A stretch of DNA of 64,000 nucleotides from Macrostomum hystrix (taxonomy: Eukaryota > Platyhelminthes > Macrostomidae): the NCBI GenBank assembly GCA_950097015.1, contig CATNEN010000009.1, forward strand, positions 560,501 to 624,500, in the 5' to 3' direction. The notes beneath the pieces were generated by a model. It was not told the DNA's origin. It worked only from the letters and a program-made list of their open reading frames with translations, and did not search any database. A program made the translations under genes and the position numbers. Below, piece by piece: positions 25,316 to 37,893 of this stretch; positions within the stretch are counted from its first letter, which is position 1, and the number at the start of each line of letters is the position of its first letter.

Positions 25316-25810
25316 TTTATTTTATGTATATAATTTTAAAAATGTTTATAGGTTTATTATAATGTTTATGTTTATTTTCTGAAGAGCATGGTCAATGATC
25401 TTAAGGGTACAGCTATACTTCTGTTTTCTGTTATATTGTCTTGGATTGTATTCATCTCCATATGTCTTAGTAATAACTAACTTAAGAACACTTCAATGTA
25501 TTAATAGAACATTGATTTCTCAGCAATCCTCTAGTTTTGCATATTTAATTAAAGTTTACTTGATAACAAAAAGTTTAACAACTTATTTTAATAAAATATA
25601 TAAACAATTATTAACAACCAACAAGCCACTTATATCAGAATTTTAGGGCCCTGCATATATAACTCTCCAATCTGAATGTTTGCAATAGTTTAGACAGGCT
25701 GGTCACAGCAAACTGTGAAGGCTCTTTAGGTCAGCATCATATGCAAAGTGCAACCAGTTGGTTGGGGCTTATGTCAGTGGGCTTTGAATGCTATGCTTGT
25801 GCCTCAGGTA
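25316..25810 (+). repeat. 495 bp direct repeat, copy 1 (left flank of LINE)
   Basis: Matches 28032-28526 at a fixed offset of 2716 bases with no difference that I could find by eye. Both copies encode the same 83-codon frame. It directly abuts the 3' tail of the minus-strand LINE. Confidence 0.93.
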
Positions 25811-28031
25811 CTTACTACTTACTTACTACTGGCGGGGGGCGAGACGCCGCGAATAGGCCGCGAGGCCCCTATCGCAACCCCAAGGTAAAAGGAAGGTGGC
25901 CTCAGCCTTGGGGGTGCGCCCACCCCACGCCAGCAGTCGGCAGGTTCGCCGGGGAGGCGTCGGCGACCTTCATCCGGCCGGTGTCACGGACGAAGGCGCG
26001 AAGGTCTCGGATGTTGTCCGGAGTGGTCAGTTCGTCCATCCCTTGCGGGTGGCCGAGGTGCCAGTTGCGCGCCTTATCGAAGTAGGGGCAGAATGTCACG
26101 TGATGCGCAGCGGTTTCTTTACCTATGCCACAGAAGGGACAGGTGGGGGAGCAGCCAGTTTGTAGCGAAATGTGTCTCTGGAAGAAGCCATGGCCCGTGA
26201 TGACCATGCACATCTCCCTGAGGTCAGTTCTATTAAGTGAAATCAAAAAGTCAGAGACTTTTCGGTTAATGATCGGCATGGCCATACGGGTCTGCCTATA
26301 GTCGGTGCAGCTACTCCAGTGGAGCTGGTGTTGCTGATTTAGCCACCTGTCAACAGTGCGGTTGATGAGGGATTTAGGTACCGGTACCCTGATCGGGCGG
26401 TGGTTGTTGTCCGGGTTGCTGCCATCCTTGGCGAGTTTGTCCGCGAGTTCGTTGCCAAGGATGTTGCTGTGGCCTGGGATCCAGATTAGGCTGATCCTGT
26501 TAAGGACCGCGAGTGACTGCAGGTCTCGGTGGCAGTCAGAGACCGTCCGAGTGGAGAGTTTGACGGCAGACAGAGCCTTGAGGGCGGCTTGACTGTCAGA
26601 ATAGATGCAGATGTTGAATCTGCTGACGTTGGCATTGAGGAGGTGTTTGGCGCATTGGTTAATGGCGTAGATTTCGGCTTGGAAGACCGACGTGTTCTCA
26701 CCAAGGTGAAGGCTCTCCTGAAGGAGCGCCTTACCCTCATGGAAGATGGCAATGCCTGCTCCGGCTAGGCCGTTGCTCAGCGAGCCATCGGTAAAGCAGT
26801 GGATACCCTGGCTGCGCTGGTTTACGCCGACGTCCAGCTGAGTGCTACCACGGTCAGGGATGACGGCGCTAAAACCCCTCCTGAGGATGAGGGAGGGAGG
26901 CTGGCTATCCACATCGTTGGGGTCGATGTGGATGTGTGCAAGGTCACGGCGGACATAGTCCAGATGCGGAATGAGAGATTTGTCAGGAATAAATCCGGTT
27001 GGCGTATTCTTAATGGATTTATCGCAGATAAGCCGGTAGGCGCACTTCATAGCCTCCGCCCTAATAAACAAATAGAGCGGAGGCATGTTTAAGATAGTAT
27101 TAAGGCCCTCGTATGGGGTGGAGGGGTACGCACCTGCAATGGCACGGCAGATGCTGCCCTGCAGCTGGTAGAGTCGGTCGCGGGCGGTTTTCTGTTCCAG
27201 TACGCTGGACCAGATGAGGCTCGCATACGTAATACTCGGTCTAATGATACCGGTGTAGATCCAGCGGACCGTTCTCGGGGTGAGGCCCCAGGTCGGTCCA
27301 ATGGCCCTACGAACTTGGGCGAAGCAGCGTTTTGCTCGTCCGATGATGTTTCCAAGGTGTTTTGTCCAGCGCAGATCGTGCGTGAGCGTTACACCTAGGT
27401 ACTTGGTTTCCTTTTCGAAAGGGATGTTCCTACCATACATGGTGAGGTTTTGCATGTCCCACTTACGTTTTCGAGTGAAGACAATTGCTACCGTCTTGGT
27501 GACGCTGATTTTGAGGCCATGCTGGGTGGCCCAGTTTCCTGCCTTGTTGGCGAATTGCTGTAGCAGGTTACGCAGGGTGCTGGTGTCTGGCCCGCTGACC
27601 ACCGCGGCGACGTCATCGGCATAGCCGGCCCTGGTGACACTGCTAGGTACATCAGCCGTCAGGAGCTCGTCCATGACGAGGTTCCAGAGCAGCGGGGTAA
27701 GCACACCGCCCTGGGCGCCACCTTTCATCACTGCGCGGGTGCAGGTGATGTTCATGAGCGTGGAGGTAACGGATCTGTTGCGGATCATGAAGTCGATCCA
27801 GCGAGTTATGCTGGGTCTGACGCCTCTGTCTGAAAGGGTATCTCTGAAGGAGCCAAAGTTGACGTTGTCAAAGGCCCCTTCGATATCAACAAACAGCCCG
27901 AGAGCGAGTTGCTTGCTAAGGATGGCTTTCTCAATAGCAGAAGTAATAACATGGAGCGCGTGCTCGGTAGTTTTACCAGGTTGGAAAGCGAACTGGTACT
28001 TACTAATGGGTAAGTACCTAAAATTACTAAT
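25811..28031 (-). mobile_element. 5'-truncated non-LTR retrotransposon (I/R1-like LINE with RNase H)
   Basis: Minus-strand coding runs from about 28000 to 25902. It starts within the reverse transcriptase at [12 protein letters not shown], then [22 protein letters not shown], the catalytic YADD, and the thumb. RNase H follows with TDGS, AEIYAI, SDSQAAL and [14 protein letters not shown], then a C-terminal CPFCG...HHVTFCPYF zinc-like motif. The frame is open for over 690 codons, so the copy is young. The endonuclease and ORF1 are missing by 5' truncation. The 3' UTR is about 90 bases and ends in an AGTAAGTAAGTAGTAAG tail. RNase H plus the CCHC-like end points to the I/R1 group, but the exact clade is not established. 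Confidence 0.92.
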
Positions 28032-28526
28032 TTTATTTTATGTATATAATTTTAAAAATGTTTATAGGTTTATTATAATGTTTATGTTTATTTTCTGAAG
28101 AGCATGGTCAATGATCTTAAGGGTACAGCTATACTTCTGTTTTCTGTTATATTGTCTTGGATTGTATTCATCTCCATATGTCTTAGTAATAACTAACTTA
28201 AGAACACTTCAATGTATTAATAGAACATTGATTTCTCAGCAATCCTCTAGTTTTGCATATTTAATTAAAGTTTACTTGATAACAAAAAGTTTAACAACTT
28301 ATTTTAATAAAATATATAAACAATTATTAACAACCAACAAGCCACTTATATCAGAATTTTAGGGCCCTGCATATATAACTCTCCAATCTGAATGTTTGCA
28401 ATAGTTTAGACAGGCTGGTCACAGCAAACTGTGAAGGCTCTTTAGGTCAGCATCATATGCAAAGTGCAACCAGTTGGTTGGGGCTTATGTCAGTGGGCTT
28501 TGAATGCTATGCTTGTGCCTCAGGTA
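28032..28526 (+). repeat. 495 bp direct repeat, copy 2 (right flank of LINE)
   Basis: Second copy of 25316-25810, abutting the truncated 5' end of the LINE. Position and orientation are what a target-site duplication would give, but the length is far beyond the usual few to tens of bases. Confidence 0.93.
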
Positions 28527-29271
28527 GCGACACAATGTGCTACATCTACAATATTAGGTGAAAGTTAAGGACTGGGATGTAGGCTTGCCTCATCTGGTCT
28601 CAAGATTTCAGCAGCTCAGGGTGTAGCGCATCATCCATTTACTGCTTACCTGTGTTAGTTGACTGTTGTGTATACATTTAAATATTTGAATGGATTTGTG
28701 TGAGTATTTTGTAAGTATAAAATAAATGTATGCTGAAGAGAAACAAGCTAGGCTAGCATAAGGATTTAGGACTGGTGTAGCAAATATATAGTAAGTATGC
28801 AGTTAAAAATTTTAAACATTACTACACAAAGACTGTTTTGGGATATATCATTGGGCTATAGTTGGGCTATAGCCAGTACCAGTAGCTAGCTTTTTCAAGT
28901 ATTCTGCATAAAATAAAAAGCTACAGAAAATTAATTTTATGTATTCAAGCTCATAGCTTTGGGCCAAAACAATTTGTAACTTTTTTATTTTGGAATATAT
29001 ATATATGATTTCTTTTTATTTACAAAATTCATTCAGTTGTTTTCTGTGTAAATAAATACAACATATCTTTGTGTATCTAATTCAGCTTTCCATTTGCATA
29101 GCAGACATGCAAATACTAGATTTTTTGTTATACCTTAATATGTAATTTAAGAAATGCTATTTTGACATTGTAATACTTTCTGACAGCGATTTACTTGAAT
29201 AAAGTTAGTATTTTCGCAAGGATAATATCTATTTTAATTTTTACTTTTTTACTTTTCGTGAAATTCTTCAG
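28527..29271. other. AT-rich block, right part
   Basis: Probably intron or promoter upstream of the SR-related gene; no exon recognised. Confidence 0.45.
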
Positions 29272-31750
29272 GCCAGCAACAGCGAGTCTGCCTACAGCCC
29301 CAGCCACCCCACTGATGATGGGGTCGACGAGGCTTGCGACCCGGTAGGCAAGGAGTTGTCGGACAATCATGAACAAGCCGGACTCGCTGACGTCACGGAA
29401 CAGGTTAATCACCACCACTGCGCCACGCCCGACGTCGAGACGGCAGAGGCGGGCAATGAGAAGAGGCCAGCTGGTGTCGACGCTGAGGGCGACGTTGGAA
29501 ATGCCAGCGAAGGCGGCGGCGGCGGCAGCAGCCGGAAGCGACGCCGCCACCGCAGCGGCAGCCGGCGACGATCTCGTCGATCGAGGTCCCGCTCCCGGGG
29601 CAGTCGAGAAGGCAAAGGCGGCAGCCGGCGGGACCGCAAAGACGTCGAGGCTGATGCCGAGGATGGCGAAAGGCGCCACCACAGGCGCAAGCGGTCACGT
29701 GATCGGCGCCGCTCCTCGCGCGAAGCGAAGGCTGCCTCCGAAGAGAAGGAAGGCACCCCTGCCAACACTGACGCTGATGCGAAACTCGAAAAAGAGGGCG
29801 CAGAAAATGGTGCCGAGGCCTCCAGGGATCGCCGGCGCCACAACCGTCAGCGCTCGAGGTCGCGGTCTCGCTCGGAACACCGTGGCAGCCGGCGGCGCCA
29901 CCGCTCGCCGAAGTCGCGAAGCCCAACTGGCCGTCAAGAACGATCCCGCGACAGATCCCGCGAACGGGATCGAGAGCGCGACAGAGACCGCGACAGGGAC
30001 CGGGATCGAGATCGGGATCGCCGCGGTCGCCGGCGGAGGTCCAGGTCTCGGTCAAGAACGCCAGTCCAGCAGCAGCATGCTCCCCAGCAGTTGCAGGCTG
30101 ATGATCGAGAGCGAACTCCAGTGCGGGACGAGCGGAATAACCGCAACCGACGCTGGTCGCCAGATCCGGCTAGGGGTGGCCGCGTCGGCCACAACGGCTT
30201 GGAGCCGTCAGCTGAGATCGCCGCCCAGCTGCTGCGGGAGGCCGACATGAAGGCTGCGCAGTCCCGCCCGCATCAGCCTCCTCCTCCTCCGCCGCCGCCG
30301 GCGCCTCCCCAGTCCTCTGTGCCCACCCCCGTGTCCTCCATGCAGCCTGGCTTTGCGGGTGGCGCTGTCGGTTTCGGCGTTCGGCCGCTCTTTATGCAAT
30401 CCGGACCTGCTGGCCACTTTCAGCATCATGGAATGCCTCATCAACACCATGGCCTGCGACCGCCTCCGCCCCCGCCGACAATGCCCCCGATGTCGCAGCA
30501 AGGCTTGATGTCCGTACGGCCGCCACTACCGCCGTCGGCTTACAACATGCCACCCGCCGCATTTGCAGCTTTACGCGCCGCGCAGCAGCCGCCAAATCAA
30601 GCGGTCAGCATTGGCATGGGCGGGCCACTACTCCACCTGCCTGGCATGCCGTCAAGGTTCTCCGCACCGCCTCCAGGCATGCAGCCCCACCAGCCGCCGC
30701 CCCCGATGCCAGCAACGCAGCTACAGCATCAGCATCAACATAACCAGCAGCAGAGGTCTCAGCCGCCGCCACCGCCGCCACCCCCTCCGCCCTCAACGCA
30801 GCCACAGCAGCACCAGCGGCCTCCGCCGCCTCCTCCACCACCACAGTATCAGCCGAGCCTGATGGACACCCTGGCCATGCAGGCGGGCATTCCTACGCCG
30901 ACCACCACCTCGACCGCGGCCTCCGCAACCTCTGACGGCACTCAGCAGCCAGCCCAGGAATCGTCGATTCAACACATCCAGCAGTTGCTGTCATCTACCG
31001 CCTCTAACATCCTTAGCAACATCCTGAAAAAGCAGCAGCAGGTGCCGCCACCGCCGCCTCCACCGGCGTCGCTGCCGCAACCGTCGCCGCCGAAGCACCC
31101 TGAGCTGGCGGCGCCCCCGCCAGTCGAGTCTGTCCGGTTCAGCCTGCCGCCAATGCCCACCCCGGAGCAAATGCAGGCCAAACGAGGTGGCCCCCCTGCT
31201 GGCCACGGCGCCAGCACCAAGGCTGCCTCTGGCGTGGGAGGCGGTAAGGCGGCTCGACAGCCGCGTGGTGACGCTAACGAGTCAGCCGCTGCGTCAGACG
31301 CGCCGGACCCGAAGCTGGCGGCGCTGCTGGCCAAGACTAGGCGGGAGCAGTTCGCTAACAAAGCGGACTGGCAGGAGCGAATCGCTGCCGAAGTCAAGCT
31401 GACGCTGCGGCCTCTATACACGGCCAGGCGGATTGACAAGACCGACTACAAGGAGATCCTCAAGAAGGCCGTCACCAAGGTAAGCCGGAAAGCTGGTTTT
31501 GAAGTCGGGTGACAAAGTCACAAGTTAATTGTCAGCTGTAGATTAGTGCTTGAAAATGCCCCACTTGCTAATGCCAGTAGTGCACTGAGAACATGAATGT
31601 GCTGGCTCTACTCTACAGATCTCGCGCAGCAACGCGCAGGACGTGCAGCCGGATAAGACCCGCGAGTTCGTCACGACCTATGCCGACAAGATGGCCCGCG
31701 CCAAGAAGCACGAGATGCGGCGCAGCCAGGTGGTGTCCTCCAGCGACTGA
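29272..31750 (+). CDS. SR-related protein with SCAF1/PHRF1-type C-terminal domain (5' incomplete)
   Basis: Exon 29272-31479 follows TTCTTCAG and ends AAG|GTAAGC; exon 31619-31750 ends in TGA; both phase 0. From the N-terminal side: an acidic/Ser start, a dense RS/RD region (about 29540-30060, including alternating RD/RE), a proline-rich and Q/H-rich middle with several polyPro runs (30270-31090), then a conserved end. That end, from WQERIAAEVKLTLRPLYTAR through TDYKEILKKAVTK and the last exon, matches the C-terminal domain shared by SCAF1, SCAF11 and PHRF1. These nuclear proteins link splicing with the RNA polymerase II CTD. At least 779 aa visible. A RING/PHD part, present in some relatives, would lie in upstream exons that I could not find in the AT-rich block. 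Frame is intact. Confidence 0.82.
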
Positions 31751-33074
31751 GCCACGGACCGACTGAGCAGTGTCCTGTGCCTGTCATGCGTCACCAGTTT
31801 TTAGCAGTTGTTTTCGCACAAAACCCGCGTCGCGTTTGTTCGTGCTACTATTAGTAATACCGATGTTACATTATAAGACTCTGCAGTCCCTAGGCCTGTA
31901 TATACTTGTGTGTAGCAACTCAACCGTTGCTAGCAGCTTGCATTGATCTTTTTATAACTGTTTGTACCTTTGCTTTGTGTTCCCCAGTTCGGACCCAGCC
32001 TTCTGTATGCTAACTAATTCGCTTTAGTCTTTTGGTTACTCCTAACTTTTGTAAGTTTGAACTTATTTTTTTCATCATTTCTCCGTGACAAATCACGTGT
32101 GATGAGGTCTTCGGTTAAGCATTCTGACCCCGAGAGTTACTTCTGCGCTGTCTATCCGATTCGCTATTGTAAGTGCTATTTTGTAGTCGAGTATTGCATC
32201 CGCCGCTTGTCCCTTCCAGAGTGAGTTGGCAGCTCAAAATCAGATCCAGTTCACTGCCTTTCCAAATCCGCAATTCAACAGTGTTGAAGCTGAATAATTA
32301 ATGTGTGCTCGGGGTCCGGCACAAGCTGCTGTTTCGGGGCAGCCGCACTGAAAGCCGATTTAACACAAGAACAACTTGGTCTGAACAGTCTTTATTTATT
32401 GATTTTATTGTCTTGTTGACCAAATTTAGCATCTCAGCCTTCCGTGTCATCTGGCCTTCGCCTGGGTCGTGCGTATAAATAATTTTAACCAGTGGCACCT
32501 GCTGACTATACACACGTATGTACCCTGATGAAATTCTGATGAATGAACTCCACTCACTGCAGTATCTACTATTGGTGGACCTCGCCAGCTACTATCGCTA
32601 GATTGTTAACAGCTACATTGTTAAATGTTGATGTTGAGTTGCAAATCCTTGTATTCTGTATCAGCGAATACATGTAAATTTTCAATTATTGCTGGCTTCA
32701 GAATTAACAGCTGCACTCTCTAGACCAAAGGGTGCTTTTAAACAGCTTCATACGAGATAATTTACTTTGAAACCACAAGAAAGCAAGTTGCGTCGGGACA
32801 GTTTTTGACGAAGCACAAAAATGTTCATCGGTACGAACATAACACAGTGGCACAAGGAGATCTGCTCTCCACAGGTAATCTAACGGCTTTATTGTTCTCA
32901 ATTCTGCATCGCTCGAAAAATTAGACTGACGTGCTTGTATAAGTACAAGCAGGTGCGTAAGTAGGTGCCACAAATAAAACTAATCCTTTTTTAGTATAGC
33001 AGAAGCTAGTCAAAAGTTATTACACAATTCCAGCATGCAACCAATCGTAAATCCCCAATTATCAACGATACGAG
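31751..33074. other. 3' UTR / spacer, nothing specific
   Basis: No second gene recognised. A 71-codon minus-strand frame at 32298-32513 has no support. Confidence 0.4.
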
Positions 33075-33434
33075 ATTAAAATTGTTTATACATTTTGAAA
33101 CGATAGCAATTTCTTACGAACTGCAAGACACGCTATAATATAATCAAAAATGAAAATATTAATTAAAATTGTTTATACATTTTGAAACGATAGCAATTTC
33201 TTACGAACTGCAAGACACGCTATAATATAATCAAAAATGAAAATATTAATTAAAATTGTTTATACATTTTGAAACGATAGCAATTTCTTACGAACTGCAA
33301 GACACGCTATAATATAATCAAAAATGAAAATATTAATTAAAATTGTTTATACATTTTGAAACGATAGCAATTTCTTACGAACTGCAAGACACGCTATAAT
33401 ATAATCAAAAATGAAAATATTAATTAAAATTGTC
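33075..33434. repeat. 87 bp tandem repeat, 4.1 copies, nearly identical
   Basis: Unit ATTAAAATTGTTTATACATT ... AATCAAAAATGAAAATATTA at 33075, 33162, 33249 and 33336, with a partial at 33423. I see no substitutions between full copies, so the expansion is recent. Confidence 0.93.
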
Positions 33435-34089
33435 AACAGGTTTGTGAAATAGAAACTCCTTTCTGAAGTCAACATACAACTGTAGTTTGCATAGACAGAC
33501 TGTTGTACGTGTACAAACATGCGACTCTCATTGTACCGACACCAATTTCCTGGATGGTTAGTGCATTTAGTGCATGTACTCACGAGAAGACGTGGGAGAA
33601 ATTCACTGCACAGTTAGGCGCTCTTCTGTGTAGACCTCAAAGAGAAGCAGATCTCCGCATTCCATCTTCGTTTCTCCATCGACCGTTGCAGAGGATGCTA
33701 TGCGTTGAAACAAAAGCCACAACTTTCTTTTACTACTTACCCCAGCGCACCTTCATATACCTCAGCATGTTGATGGTCTTGACCGAACTTTTCTGTTGCG
33801 GCTGCCTGCTTTAGCACTTCTGTTGACGGAGAGAGGAGTAAATTTTGTTTGGTGTTGGTTTTTGTTGCTTCGTGTCTTTATTTTCTCTCTTTGTCTTCTC
33901 TTCGCGGTTGAATCCGTTGGATCATCTGCGAGAAGTTGTTGACATGTGTGCCGTAGGATCAGAATATTGTTTATAGATTTTCTGTGACCCTGGAATTTTT
34001 CGATCGCCACAAAGCTCAGGTGGTTGATGACTGTGAGAATGACTTCAACTATTTGGTTTATACGTTGTTCAATTATAATTGCTCTTCTT

Positions 34090-37000
34090 CTGCACCACTT
34101 CATCATTTTCATCATTATCTGGCTCATCCTCTTCATCGTCATTGCATTATTCCTGGCTATCACACACGGGGTCCAATTTCAACGGATTGCTTAGAGATTC
34201 TAGTCTTTCCAATAGAAATTCCGCTGTCCGATCATCTTCAGCGTTCAGCCCGGCCACTACCAACTCCTGTGCGTCCGCATCCTCTCGCGCAGCAACATCA
34301 AGATCCAGTCCTGAGCTTTGTGGCGCTGGAAAAAATATTCTGGGCACAACTGAAGCCGCAAAGCCCAAAGCAGTGCATCAAAATTGATGTAGAACTGATT
34401 TCTGTACACCGGAATTTGCATTGGGAAGCATTCGGCCACGACACCTGTCACGAAGGAGAACTCCGGGCGCTTTTCAAGCTGGAAGCAGAATTTCCAAGCT
34501 GAGTCCCTACAGACGAGATGCCGCCACACAAAGTCTGTCGTGGCCTCACTAGCCAGTCTCTCCGTGGGCCACACTATGTATCGGCTCACACGGCAGTCAC
34601 TGCAGTTTCGCAAAATTCTCTCAGCTGTTCCTCGGGTGTCAAACTTGAGACAAGCCAGTGCTCTTAGAGACTCCCGAGCCGACATTGCGCAGTCCGGAAG
34701 TCTACCAAGCAGTTCTGCGAGAGACTCCTTCGAGTTTGGACTACAGTCTCCATGGAAGAGGCGTTGAACCGACTCGAGCACCACATCATAGATCTCGTGG
34801 TATTCTAAATTGCTAGCTGTGGACACAGGTTTCAAATCCATGTACGGCAGGACTTGAAACGGATGGAAATAGAATCGCCCCAATTTATCCAGAGGTTTTA
34901 GATTGCTCTTAAAATTCATCAGCTACTGAGAAAGAATTCGGATGACTTCTTTCAGTGTGCTTGCAATGGAGCTGAGTGTCTCTTCCATGGTTTCGTCTCG
35001 ATGGCCTGAGCCCTTAAGATACGAGCTATAATGCTGCATCAGACAGGAAGAAATGGGTCATGATTCGACCATGAAGATTGTCAGGGGTGCGGCTGCTGTC
35101 CACAAGTCAAGCAACATTTTCAGCGATTGTCTTGTAAGGCTCACGAGATTCTCAGGCCTCCATTGCTCTGCTGGTGTATCTTCAAGCATTCTGCTTTCAG
35201 AAGACCGTCTTCACGTGGTATGACCTTAGGCCTTGTTCGTCAAAGAAATCTTCGTTGCAAATGACCTTCTTGACAAGATACTTTAGTGTGATAAAGAGCT
35301 GGCCTTGAACCGTGGTGAGACTCCGCAGAAGCCGCTTTTCCAGAAGGTTCGTGCTCACCCGAAAGTGCAGTGCTGTAAAGCCTTGAACATTTTCACTCAA
35401 GCTGGTGTCAGGCTCCCGATCTAATGAGTGCATTAACAGCTTTTCCATTGCCAGAAATTGAAGCACAATGAATAGGTAAAAAGCCATTAATACTCCCTTG
35501 AATATTCACTTCAGCTTGTGCCTTTATAAGCAAGTTTATCATCTCGGCACTCCCTTCATGCGCCGCAATGTGAAGTGGACTCAAGCCGGTGAGCTTCTCC
35601 CGAAGGTTTACATCAGCGCAGAAGTTAACCATTGATTCGACAACTTGGCATTGATGAAATCGCAATGCAAGGTGAAGAGGCGACGCGCCGAGTTTTTTTT
35701 TACTGTGCGTTGGTATCAGCATGAGCTTCGAGCAGTAATCTGACCAGATTTCGCTGACCCATACGAGATGCCAGGTGCAGAGGTGTTTCGCCAAAGATTC
35801 TATCCCAAGTGTCTACAACTGATTGAGGTTTAATTAGAGAGCAAACTCCACTTTGAAAATTTTTCTGCACCGCATCATGAAGACGTGAGTTGCCAGAGCC
35901 ATCCAGGAGACTGACATCGGCATTTGCTTTAATAAGCGAGTCCAAGACCTCCTGATGACCAAAAAATGCCGCAAAATGAAGTGCTGACTTTCCATCGAAT
36001 GTCCGATGATTTAAGTCTGCCTGCCCGTTGATAATAATCTTGACTGCCTCTTGGTGTTCTAATTTCGATGCCATATGGAGCGCTGAAATACCGCAGGAGT
36101 CTTCGTGAATATTTGCGTCAGCTCTTGCCCCAATAAGCACTTTGCAGATTTTCAGGTGCCCCAACAACACTGCGATAAGAAGTGGTGAGCAACCAGAATA
36201 GTTTTGCAGATTAACGTCTACCTGAGCTCGAATCAGAGTACGGACAGTGTTGCCGTCCCCTCGAGTTGCTGCTATGTGAAGAGCTGTCATTCCAGAATTA
36301 CTTTCTTGAATGTCAATGTCAGCATAGGCTTTGATAAGCTCGCCAACCTGCTGTACTGAACTGCGACTCGATGCGATGTGCAATGGTTGAACACCTGTAG
36401 CTCTCTCTCTTAAGTTAATATCCGCGCGAGCATTTAGTAGAGAATCAACAACACCATTATGGCTGTTCTGCAGTGCGATATGCAGCGGAGTCAGTCCGTG
36501 TATGCCATCCTGAATGTCAACGTCAGCATGACCGCTGATAAGCAGGTCCGTCACCAGTTTATTACCAATCCGAGATGCCATGTGGAGCGGCGCGCTGTTC
36601 TGCATTCTTTCTTTTATGTCTGGGTTGGCCTGAGACTTTGTAAGAAAGCCCACCACACGGAGCTGACCAAATAATGATGCTATGTAGAGGGGCGAAGAAC
36701 CGGACATTGTTTCCAGAATGTCCACATTAGCTTGAGCTTTGATAAGCGACTCGACAACTCTATGGTGACCGTTCTGACATGCCATGTAAAGAAGAGAGAA
36801 GCCAGACTTGACAGGAAGATTGAAGTCAGCTTGGGCTTGGATGAGAGACTCCACGATTTGCACATTCCCATTACTCGAAGCGATGTACAGCGGAGTCTCG
36901 CTATTGCTGGCCTGTTGGTCAGCAAATGCACCTGCCCTCAGCAGCATCTTGACTGAGTCCAGCCTCTCCAGAGAGCACGCCAGGTTCAGTGGGAAATTAC

Positions 37001-37205
37001 AAATTCCGTCGAACTCACAGGCTTCGTTGACGCTCACTCCTGCATCCAGACATCGCTGAATGGTGGCGACATCCCCATCTGCCAGGCACGCATGAAGTCC
37101 TTCTGACTGTGAGGCGGCGAGTCCCTGACATCGTCCTGAGTCCTTGCGGCGCTCTGCATTAGACAGATAAGAAGTGTCCTGAGAATGCCTAGCAGCGTCA
37201 TGTTT
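34090..37205 (-). pseudogene. ankyrin-repeat gene with frameshifts (probable pseudogene)
   Basis: About 18 ankyrin repeats run from 37090 down to 35200 on the minus strand (xTPLHIAS..G....V..LI.A.ADVN pattern). One open frame of 445 codons (35700-37037) covers repeats 2-14. Breaks: a TAA/+1 shift at the T9 run 35693-35701; a one-base shift near 35408 (expected G-A-D-T, seen GGAGCCTGACACC); an in-frame TAG near 34919 between a helical segment and LMNFKSNLK; and a further shift near 34257-34300 before AGLNAEDDRTAEFL. After that a strongly acidic frame (DDEEDEPDNDENDE) follows. The first repeat frame has no upstream ATG. Several single-base lesions and the preserved frame between them suggest a young pseudogene, or sequence errors in homopolymers. 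Ankyrin repeats mediate protein binding; no other domain recognised. Confidence 0.72.
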
Positions 37206-37488
37206 TACCGTTTTTATCGCTTATTTTCACTAAAAAAGATAAGATCAGCAATAAAAAAGCAATGCTTGTATATTTCTGAATAATGTTTCCCGCTGTCCCA
37301 ATGCTTTAGAGAAAAAATCGCAGTTATAACCCATCCTTCCCATTACTGATTGGCTGAGCAGCCAAGACCAATGACTTCCTACCTGTCTTGCTAAGGAGAC
37401 ACCCAAGGACAACTGAAGTTACGTTATACGAGATGTTGGTATATGTACGTTATATACGAAGAATATTCTACTTCAGTCATCCTTGGAG

Positions 37489-37686
37489 AAACCCTAACTG
37501 TGCTAATATAAGTAGTGTCTATTGCATAGCGGTTTGGAATGGTAAAACTGGTAGAAACCCCAACTGTGCTAATATAAGTAGTGTCTATTGCATAGCGGTT
37601 TGGAATGGTAAAACTGGTAGAAACCCCAACTGTGCTAATATAAGTAGTGTCTATTGCATAGCGGTTTGTAATGGTAAAACTGGTAG
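37489..37686. repeat. 66 bp tandem repeat, 3 copies
   Basis: Unit AAACCCCAACTGTGCTAATA ... TGGTAAAACTGGTAG, nearly identical copies, just upstream of (5' to) the ankyrin pseudogene and beside the 3' end of the PHOSPHO-like gene. Confidence 0.92.
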
Positions 37687-37786
37687 ATGTATATTTTCAC
37701 ACACAATAAGGATGAATTTTTCAAGTGTGTGACAAATTTAAGATTAATAATCAGCATAGATTAGCTTGCAATTGGAATTCGATATT

Positions 37787-37792
37787 TTTATT
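37787..37792 (-). promoter_or_regulatory. polyadenylation signal AATAAA
   Basis: Canonical hexamer about 102 bases past the stop at 37894-37896 of the PHOSPHO-like gene, supporting exon 3 as its true end. Confidence 0.55.
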
Positions 37793-37893
37793 TAGCGTCT
37801 ATTATTAGTAAACAGCGGAAATGCCGGAAAACAAACGCATTAAACAATGCGTGAGGCAGGTTCTCTTCAGCCCGGCAAGGCCAGTGTATCCAG

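Noticed and set aside
28457-28521. start exon of the SR-related gene (ATG ... CTCAG|GTAGCG)
   Set aside because: It would end in phase 1, but the next exon at 29272 needs phase 0; an identical ATG stretch is also in the other repeat copy.
29405-30250. overlapping 200-290 codon frames on both strands
   Set aside because: Shadows of the RS-rich exon; only the frame ending in the conserved SCAF-type domain is consistent.
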